Shown here piece by piece: positions 14,327 to 20,138 of a DNA stretch of 20,138 nucleotides. Origin of the DNA: a virus; the IMG/VR virus record IMGVR_UViG_3300032323_000096, positions 1 through 20,138 of that record, one strand, 5' to 3'. The translations under genes were made by a program, and so were the position numbers. The notes under the pieces are model-generated. The model was not told the origin of the DNA. It worked only from the letters and a program-made list of their open reading frames with translations, and did no database searches. Positions within the stretch are counted from its first letter, which is position 1. Each line of letters starts with the position of its first letter.

Positions 14327-15677
14327 ATTTTGTTACTGTTGCAGTTGATCTATAACGAATAATCGCAAATGGATCAATTACTGATGTTGCTAGTCGTTTC
14401 TCACCATAGAATGTGATAAAGCCTGGCAATGTTTGATCATAACGGCGTAGAACCATATTTAAACGATCAACGATTGCATGACCTCTTTGGAAATCACCAA
14501 AATACATTGGATAGAGAGAATCTGTGCCAGCAGCAGTATCCATAGAAGGTTTGTCGAGGTATGTATTAACTACTACATCGAAACCTAATAGAGAACCTAC
14601 GATGCCATCTTCACGAGCTAAACCATCAACATAGATTGGGCGGCCTTGTAAGTCTGTTAAGCCACGAATCGCTGCAAGCATTACTGGGTTAATGATAAAT
14701 TTAGCATTAGGTGTCCAGTATTGTTGTGGTAGTGAGTAGATGAAATTAACAACATCTTTGTAAGTTACAAGATTAGCAGCAGCATCGCCGTTTGTTGTTA
14801 ATTGATCGTATGTAGCGATTGAATGTAAACCGCTTGAAGAACCTGTGCCTGAAGAACCATAAGCAGCAGTAGAAATAGTGCCACCTGTGTATGATCCGTT
14901 AGCGCCTGGATATTGATTTAAACCGCGTAAGCCGTTTGAACCGCCATAAGGAGTTGAATTGCTTGAAGCAACTTGGTCATTATTTTGGATCATTGACAAA
15001 CCTTCTTGTTGGCTGAATTCAGCTAACATGTCTGAAACAACATTGCTTTCTAGGCCATCAATATCGTCAAGAGCAGCAGTTCTGATTGGGAACTGTGTGT
15101 TTAAATCTTGAAGTGTTAATTGCCAAATGTTTGTGCTTTCAGAGTTAGGGTTTGGATTAGGTGCTGAAGTGTTGTTATTAATTGCATAACCCCACCATGC
15201 GCCTGCGTTACCTGTTTTAGCGCGGAATTGATATGTTGCGCCATCAGTTGCAGTAGTTCTTGAAACACCGCGTAATGGGTTGATCAAACGCAATGAAACG
15301 AATACTGGATCATAAGCTGTTCTACCACCCACGCCAGCGCCTGAACCTGTTAAAGCTGAAGCTTCTTTCATGTAAGCATCATATTGGCCAGCATCTTCAA
15401 AGAGTTTGATTTCTTTTTCATGACGACCATTGTTTTTAACGAATTCAGCAAGTTGGCCTTTAACCATACGATTAACTTCTTGGCTGATTGATTTGTATGT
15501 TTTGATTAATGAAGGAGCTTGAACTGAAGCAACTTTAGCTTCAAGTGCAGCTACTTTTTCATCAAATGAAGCTACTGTTTCAGCAAGTTTAGCATCAACT
15601 GAAGTAGTAATTTCTTCAACTTTTGCTAAATTAGCTGCTTCAATAGCATCTAATTTTTCAATAATTTTATCTGACAT
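14325..15677 (-). CDS. Major capsid protein (HK97 fold)
   Basis: A 450-residue protein. Residues 1-104 are a helical, charged delta-domain-like scaffold (about 3-52 look coiled coil) ending at AYMK. The conserved EASALTGSGAGVGG begins at 105, and a cut near residue 104 would match HK97 gp5, cleaved after residue 103. The shell part contains LRLINPLRGVSR (129-140), FRAKTGNAGAWWGYA, NTQFPIRTAALDDIDG, and a C-terminal YDQTLPGFITFYGEKRLATS, typical of the HK97 capsid fold. It follows the protease gene by 3 nt with AAAGGA embedded in that gene's end. A second capsid-like gene lies immediately downstream. This is probably the dominant shell protein, since it keeps the scaffold domain and has the stronger layout. 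Confidence 0.93.
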   Translation of the reverse strand: MSDKIIEKLDAIEAANLAKVEEITTSVDAKLAETVASFDEKVAALEAKVASVQAPSLIKTYKSISQEVNRMVKGQLAEFVKNNGRHEKEIKLFEDAGQYDAYMKEASALTGSGAGVGGRTAYDPVFVSLRLINPLRGVSRTTATDGATYQFRAKTGNAGAWWGYAINNNTSAPNPNPNSESTNIWQLTLQDLNTQFPIRTAALDDIDGLESNVVSDMLAEFSQQEGLSMIQNNDQVASSNSTPYGGSNGLRGLNQYPGANGSYTGGTISTAAYGSSGTGSSSGLHSIATYDQLTTNGDAAANLVTYKDVVNFIYSLPQQYWTPNAKFIINPVMLAAIRGLTDLQGRPIYVDGLAREDGIVGSLLGFDVVVNTYLDKPSMDTAAGTDSLYPMYFGDFQRGHAIVDRLNMVLRRYDQTLPGFITFYGEKRLATSVIDPFAIIRYRSTATVTK

Positions 15678-15680
15678 GAT

Positions 15681-16484
15681 TTATCCTTTTAAACGATTGT
15701 TAAGTTTTTTAAGAAGTTCTCTTTCCTCAAAAGCTTTGAGTAATTGATCTTCTTCATTTACCACCGCATCAGCATCACTCTGAATAGGTGCTTTTTCAAC
15801 TTCAACTTTAGGCTCATCACGAGTTGCTAAAATTTGTTTGAAAATTGAAGACGCGGTGGTCGCATCTTTTCTTGAAAGTTTTGCATCACGCAATGCTTTC
15901 TCGATTAGTTTTAAGTCTAAAGAACCATCGGCTCTAAAGCACTCTAATTTCGAGATATTGCATTCTAAATTGTTAGGTTGCATAACAATTGATACTTCAC
16001 GCAGTCCGCCTTTAGTAATTTGGAAATATGCTTCATCCATATCATCATCGTCTGATAACATATTGCCTTCTTTATCTGTCATACAGTATTCATCAGCATA
16101 AGCACCTACAGAAACACCGCCAACCATATTTGGCGATTCTTTCATAATTGTATAAAGGTCTTTACCAGCGCTTGTATTAGTAAATAGCCTGCCTTTTGCA
16201 TCCATTCCTTCGTCTGTGAATGAAAACTCTTGCCATTCACCTACAGGCATCGACATATCGTTATGTTGGAAATACATTGGGAGTGGTTTACCTGATTTTG
16301 CAAACTCATCAGCCCATTGTGCAAAACCTTCAGGCTTATAATTAAATTTACGACCATCAGCGCCTTCTCTAGCGCCCCAAGTTGTTACAGTAGCTTCTAT
16401 TAATCCAGTTGTATCTAAAGCTTCGTCATTTTTAATTCCTAACGCTACTTTTGATTCAAATAGAAATTTAATATCTTTAGTCAT
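15681..16484 (-). CDS. Prohead protease (HK97 gp4-like, S78 family)
   Basis: A 267-residue protein. The likely catalytic residues are visible: H74 in MYFQHNDMSMPVGEW, S125 in VGGVSVGAY, and E163 in LREVSIVMQPNN, as in HK97-type prohead proteases (His-Ser-Glu/Asp triad). The C-terminal part (about 195-267) is charged and helical and probably mediates entry into the prohead before self-removal. The start has a strong AAGGGAG about nine bases upstream, and the ATG lies inside the end of a 36-residue ORF. It would cleave the delta domain of the capsid protein, and possibly the short N-terminus of the paralogue. Confidence 0.93.
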   Translation of the reverse strand: MTKDIKFLFESKVALGIKNDEALDTTGLIEATVTTWGAREGADGRKFNYKPEGFAQWADEFAKSGKPLPMYFQHNDMSMPVGEWQEFSFTDEGMDAKGRLFTNTSAGKDLYTIMKESPNMVGGVSVGAYADEYCMTDKEGNMLSDDDDMDEAYFQITKGGLREVSIVMQPNNLECNISKLECFRADGSLDLKLIEKALRDAKLSRKDATTASSIFKQILATRDEPKVEVEKAPIQSDADAVVNEEDQLLKAFEERELLKKLNNRLKG

Positions 16485-16587
16485 TGATTGGCACTCCCTT
16501 ATTTTTCATTCCGTTAGTTTCAATCGGCTTTGGTTTTCTTTTTAAAGCGGATTGGGTTAATTTATCGAGTAACTCTTTTAATGTCAT
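16477..16587 (-). CDS. 36-residue ORF coupled between portal and protease
   Basis: Found by reading the 100-nt space between portal and protease. The ATG at 16587 shares a base with the portal stop (TAATG), and the frame runs 36 codons to a TAA that overlaps the protease start by 8 nt. The product begins MTLKELLDKLTQSALKRKPK and is basic, with a short amphipathic helix and a flexible polar end. It has no homologue I recognise. It fills the gap exactly and couples both neighbours, so it may be a small real protein or a translational bridge. Its own initiation would rely on reinitiation after the portal stop. Confidence 0.5.
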   Translation of the reverse strand: MTLKELLDKLTQSALKRKPKPIETNGMKNKGVPIND

Positions 16588-17996
16588 TAGGCTTTACCTG
16601 CCTGACCTGTTTTGCCAACGCTAGAAGTATTACCACCGCCACCTGTATCTTGAGGTGAAGTGCCACTAATAGGTTTAGCTTGTTTTGATGTATCTTTTAA
16701 TTCGTCTGCGCCTTCCATATTTTGTTTGCCAAGATATTCGCGCGCTTCATTAGGTGTCATTATACCATTTGTTACGCCTGCCACTACATAATTCATTTGA
16801 TCTAGCGGTGCGCCTTTAAGGAAATCTTGAGTTTGGAATTCAATGCATAGATTTGGATAGCCAGCAAGCAATGAAGTTTTAAATTTTTGTTGAATGTTAG
16901 TAATTACAGGAAGCATTGTTGATTTGTAGAATTCATCTAGCATAGTTTGTGTATTGTTATACTTACCTTCCTCAATTCCGATCATTGCAGGTGGCACACC
17001 AAACAATCCGCATATACGCTTCATTGTTTGTTGTTTTAATGCTCTTGCATCAGCATCTTGAAGTGTAAGCATATCTAGTGGCATATATTTCATGCCGTTA
17101 TCTAACAACATACCTTGACCTGGTTTAGATAGATCAGTTGATTTTGATCCTGTTAATGATGTCCATGCTTCTTTTAATCTTGCGGCAATCTCTTTAAATT
17201 TAGCGTCAGGAATAACTTGATCTGTAACAAACATGCCACTAGGTTTAGCACCATTTAGCATAATAAAATTGCTATATAAATCAATATCTTGATCTAATGA
17301 TACTAATTCTGTTGCTAGAATACCTTTATTGAAACCAGCGCTACCTTGCCAAGCCATTTCACTTGCATGAATAACTTGGAAATAATCTAATGGCTCATCT
17401 TTATTAAATCCGTATGTAGAAGTGCTTAATCTATATGTTGGATAGCGAGTTGGAGTAATTTGTGCAGTAATTAGAGTTGAATCTAATAAATACATTTCCA
17501 TTGGTGTTAGCGTAGAGTTATTTTGCTCTTTACGCCATAAAGCAGTAAATGTTTCACCTGATAGGTCATACCACATGGACCATTGATACCAAAATTCATA
17601 TGCAGATTGATAGTTATTAGGATTGTTTAATAAATAATAAACTGCTTTTGCTTTTGCTTTATCTCTTGCTGATACATTAGGATTAGTGACCGCATCTACT
17701 AATTTATTATCGGCATCATAAGCCATAATTTTAATGGGTAATTGAGCTAATGCCCTTGCTTTTGCATTCACACAGGCCATAACTGTTGAGTTACGGGATA
17801 GTGTGGACATATCCAATACTCGGCCTGCGGTATTAACGGATGATGTCGTTACATATAATAATTGGTTATTTGATTGAGTGCCTTGCCCTTTAACATTGCG
17901 TAGAATGTTATTACCAAGAGCGGTTTGACCAAAAAGAGTATTACTTTCTTGCGCGTTTTGATTTGGTTTTCTTTTGAATATATCTGTTATAGCCAT
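16587..17996 (-). CDS. Portal protein (HK97 family)
   Basis: A 469-residue protein of the HK97 portal family. Seen are SRNSTVMACVNAKARALAQL (67-86, the typical early helix), NPNNYQSAYEFWYQW (125-139), the FGVPPAMIGIEEGKYNNTQ block (332-350) with the following TMLPVITNIQQKF stem helix, and GIMTPNEAREYLG (411-423) near the crown. The last 30 residues are Gly/Thr/Ser-rich and probably disordered. The start has AAAGGA upstream and lies 9 nt after the large terminase stop. It forms the twelve-fold vertex ring that docks the terminase and the neck. Confidence 0.93.
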   Translation of the reverse strand: MAITDIFKRKPNQNAQESNTLFGQTALGNNILRNVKGQGTQSNNQLLYVTTSSVNTAGRVLDMSTLSRNSTVMACVNAKARALAQLPIKIMAYDADNKLVDAVTNPNVSARDKAKAKAVYYLLNNPNNYQSAYEFWYQWSMWYDLSGETFTALWRKEQNNSTLTPMEMYLLDSTLITAQITPTRYPTYRLSTSTYGFNKDEPLDYFQVIHASEMAWQGSAGFNKGILATELVSLDQDIDLYSNFIMLNGAKPSGMFVTDQVIPDAKFKEIAARLKEAWTSLTGSKSTDLSKPGQGMLLDNGMKYMPLDMLTLQDADARALKQQTMKRICGLFGVPPAMIGIEEGKYNNTQTMLDEFYKSTMLPVITNIQQKFKTSLLAGYPNLCIEFQTQDFLKGAPLDQMNYVVAGVTNGIMTPNEAREYLGKQNMEGADELKDTSKQAKPISGTSPQDTGGGGNTSSVGKTGQAGKA

Positions 17997-18005
17997 GTTT
18001 TTCCT

Positions 18006-19664
18006 TTATATACTTCTAAAACCAAACGAGGTAGAAGTTAATGGATGATCTAGTGAGCAATGCATCGCAATAATAAGCGCTATTATACCATCAACCTTTG
18101 CTGACTTGTCTGCTTCGTTCTTGCGAATCTTAATATTTCCATTTACATCTTCATAAACTTCGCAGTTACCTAACTGCCATCCGAGAAATGGATTGCCATT
18201 ATGTTTTATTTGATTTTGCATGATGAGCTTTTCAACATGCTTTGAAGGATTGCTTAAAACTGCCATTCCTTGCCCTACCTTTTTAACAGGTATGCTATTA
18301 TCGTGTAGTCTTGCAATAAGAGATGCTGCGTTATAAGCATCATACCCTACTTCTTTAACATTATAAAGTGTTGCTTGTTGTTTTATCCATTCTGATATTT
18401 CTCTATCATCCATAACATTGCCTTCGGTGATATGAAGTATTTTAGATTGAACTGCTTGCTCAAAGATTCCTTTGTAGTGAGTTGGAATTAGATTAAGCGC
18501 TTCTTCAGGTAAAAAGAATTTAAAGTCTGCATAATAATTATCTTCGGCATAGCGCTTTAATACACAAACTGCATTTAAGTCGCGAGTGGCTGCTAGGTCA
18601 AATCCGATAAACACTTCTTCAGGATCGCCTGGATCGTCACCTACAGATTTATCCCAATAATCGCGATCAATCCATGCGGTGTTAGCAGATACATATACAT
18701 TAAGAGTTTTACAAAGAAACTCATTAAGAGCTGCTGGTTTTAATTTAGCTTGTTCACATCTTTCTTTAATAGCTTCTTGATATACAGAAATGCCATGCAT
18801 AGGATTAGCTTTGGCCCAAGTTGTTTCATCTTTCCAGTTATCTTGCGGATCAAGTCCGTATAGCAAACCAAACCAATGAGGATTGTCAGCAGCATCACCA
18901 TTAAGCATAGTTTCAAAGGCCGTTAAGTCCTCAAAGAACTTTGTATCTTTAGTAAATGATGCGGTAGTGATATAAATTCTTAAAGGATTCTTTCGGGCCA
19001 CCATACCTGAAAATATAACTTCAATAGAATTACGATCCACAATCTGCGCAGCTTCATCTATGATTGCGCAAGATGCATTCTTTCCGTCACCTGATTTTTT
19101 ATTATCGCGAGATAAAGCTCGGAACATAGATTGACTATCATTAGCTTTTCCAATCTCGTATTTAGAAACTCGATACCATGATTTGACTTCATCAGGCATA
19201 GATTCGACCATTGATCTTGCTGCATCAAAAACAATAGTAGCCTGTTCGCGATTGGTAGCTAAAGTAAAGACTTCAGCGCCAGCTTCATTAAATGCTAATT
19301 CATATAAACCTATAACTGCGGTTAAAGTTGATTTACCAGCTTTACGAGGAATAAAAACAATGACATCGGTTGTCATTCTTTTCTCATGGTCTTTCTTGTG
19401 ACGGAATCCATAAATACCGCAAAGAAGTAAAACTTGGAAAGGTTCGAGAACTATTGGTTGGCCAGCATCAGGGCCTTTAGTGTGTTTAAGTATTGAAACG
19501 AAATCTAATACATGCTCTACATATTCAGGAAAGAATTCATATTCCCAATGCTTATCTTCCATAAAATTTAGAAAGCGTTGGCATGCTAATCTTATATTAT
19601 TGCAAACTTCAATATTGCCTTTAACTACATCTTTGGCGTATTGAACTCCGATTAAATAACTCAT
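18006..19664 (-). CDS. terL: Large terminase subunit
   Basis: A 552-residue packaging motor. The ATPase has a Walker A element in PRKAGKST (106-113), Walker B with catalytic Glu in CAIIDEAAQ (D203, E204) and a TTAS coupling motif (233-236). The nuclease domain carries acidic residues in GFDLAATRDL (D356), GYDAYNA (D442) and KVDGII (D525), consistent with the RNase H-like metal site. Length is usual for HK97/P27-partnered terminases, which mostly cut at cos sites; that mode is inferred. It overlaps the small terminase by 4 nt (ATGA). It appears complete. Confidence 0.95.
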   Translation of the reverse strand: MSYLIGVQYAKDVVKGNIEVCNNIRLACQRFLNFMEDKHWEYEFFPEYVEHVLDFVSILKHTKGPDAGQPIVLEPFQVLLLCGIYGFRHKKDHEKRMTTDVIVFIPRKAGKSTLTAVIGLYELAFNEAGAEVFTLATNREQATIVFDAARSMVESMPDEVKSWYRVSKYEIGKANDSQSMFRALSRDNKKSGDGKNASCAIIDEAAQIVDRNSIEVIFSGMVARKNPLRIYITTASFTKDTKFFEDLTAFETMLNGDAADNPHWFGLLYGLDPQDNWKDETTWAKANPMHGISVYQEAIKERCEQAKLKPAALNEFLCKTLNVYVSANTAWIDRDYWDKSVGDDPGDPEEVFIGFDLAATRDLNAVCVLKRYAEDNYYADFKFFLPEEALNLIPTHYKGIFEQAVQSKILHITEGNVMDDREISEWIKQQATLYNVKEVGYDAYNAASLIARLHDNSIPVKKVGQGMAVLSNPSKHVEKLIMQNQIKHNGNPFLGWQLGNCEVYEDVNGNIKIRKNEADKSAKVDGIIALIIAMHCSLDHPLTSTSFGFRSI

Positions 19665-20134
19665 CTCTTAACTTGTGGCCCTAACATTAATTTTCCTAAA
19701 GTTGAGTTTGGCATAGCTGATGGTTTTGCTAATCTTGATTTTGGAGTAAGTCCAAGCTCATTCATCAAAAGTATAATTTGCTTGAGAGCTTCTTTGCGAA
19801 TAGAAACATAAGGCGATGGCCCAATAGTCTTTCCGTCATTAAAACTTGTCACTAAACCTTCAACGGCAATATGTCGATTGCAATCCACATAGGTGTCAAT
19901 CTGATCTGTCAGCATAGTTAGTGCATGACGCTCTTGATCCGAACCTATGCCATACACTTCAAAAAGATATTCGGCAGTTTCATCGTAAAATCTTTTTTTA
20001 CTCCACGCATCAGGATTGTCCATCCACTCGGATTCGGGAATTCGTTTTTTAACAGATTCGGGAAGGAGCGTTCCCATTTTTTCACCTTTAGTTCCATGAA
20101 TTAAATGGACTTCGGCTGGTATTCTTGCGCTCAT
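19661..20134 (-). CDS. terS: Small terminase subunit (P27 family)
   Basis: A 157-residue protein with the P27-family layout: N-terminal IPAEVHLIHGTKGEK, a helical core (ERHALTMLTDQIDTYVDCNR), and the signature GPSPYVSIRKEALKQI (103-118) followed by LMNELGLTPKSRLAKP (122-137), matching the GLTPxSR motif. It recognises phage DNA for packaging and feeds it to the large subunit. The frame starts four bases from the right edge and the bases before the ATG are TTTA, so a TAATG overlap with a further upstream gene is possible, but its ribosome site cannot be judged. The length is usual. Confidence 0.9.
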   Translation of the reverse strand: MSARIPAEVHLIHGTKGEKMGTLLPESVKKRIPESEWMDNPDAWSKKRFYDETAEYLFEVYGIGSDQERHALTMLTDQIDTYVDCNRHIAVEGLVTSFNDGKTIGPSPYVSIRKEALKQIILLMNELGLTPKSRLAKPSAMPNSTLGKLMLGPQVKR

Positions 20135-20138
20135 TAAA

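Noticed and set aside
1-20138. tRNA genes, attachment sites or insertion sequences
   Set aside because: No cloverleaf-like segment, terminal inverted repeat or transposase was seen. The window is filled by structural genes.

Overview
The window is a nearly complete head and tail structural module of a tailed dsDNA phage (or prophage). It has HK97/lambda-type siphovirus architecture and is read entirely on the minus strand, so biological order runs from about 20134 down to 1. It is AT-rich and tightly packed, with no intergenic space over about 70 nt. There are many 1-nt (TAATG) or 4-nt (ATGA) stop/start overlaps. No host genes, integrase, replication or lysis genes, tRNAs or CRISPR arrays are visible, so lifestyle and host cannot be read from it. 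The base composition, the 2OG-Fe(II) oxygenase at the left end and the adhesin families fit a phage of an AT-rich aquatic Gram-negative bacterium, but that is inference.

Packaging and head (20134 to 12184): P27-family small terminase, large terminase (Walker ATPase plus RNase H-like nuclease), HK97 portal, an unlisted 36-residue ORF coupled at both ends, S78-type prohead protease, a 450-aa major capsid protein with an N-terminal scaffold-like delta domain, then a second, clearly paralogous capsid protein (352 aa) with that domain almost wholly missing. Two hairpins separate the two capsid genes. A gp6-type connector and a head-tail adaptor follow.

Tail tube and length control (12182 to 7616): tail terminator, major tail tube protein, two small unknown proteins overlapping across an A-rich tract, an HK97 gp10-like protein in an unusual place after the tube gene, a chaperone pair resembling lambda G/G-T with a plausible -1 frameshift layout, and a short 598-aa tape measure protein.

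Tail tip and adhesion (7612 to 1): two tip/baseplate-like proteins, a GNAT-like protein with a TTG start where lambda carries K and I, a 1049-aa J-like central tip protein ending in three fibre-type repeats, an 80-aa small fibre-like protein, and a 365-aa repeat protein. The repeats of the last look like a six-bladed propeller closed by joining the N- and C-terminal half repeats, with variable loops on each blade. A coiled-coil-like unknown and a truncated 2OG-Fe(II) oxygenase follow.

The most notable points are the tandem capsid paralogues, the propeller-like adhesin, the frameshift candidate, the hidden 36-aa ORF and the non-lambda composition of the tail tip.
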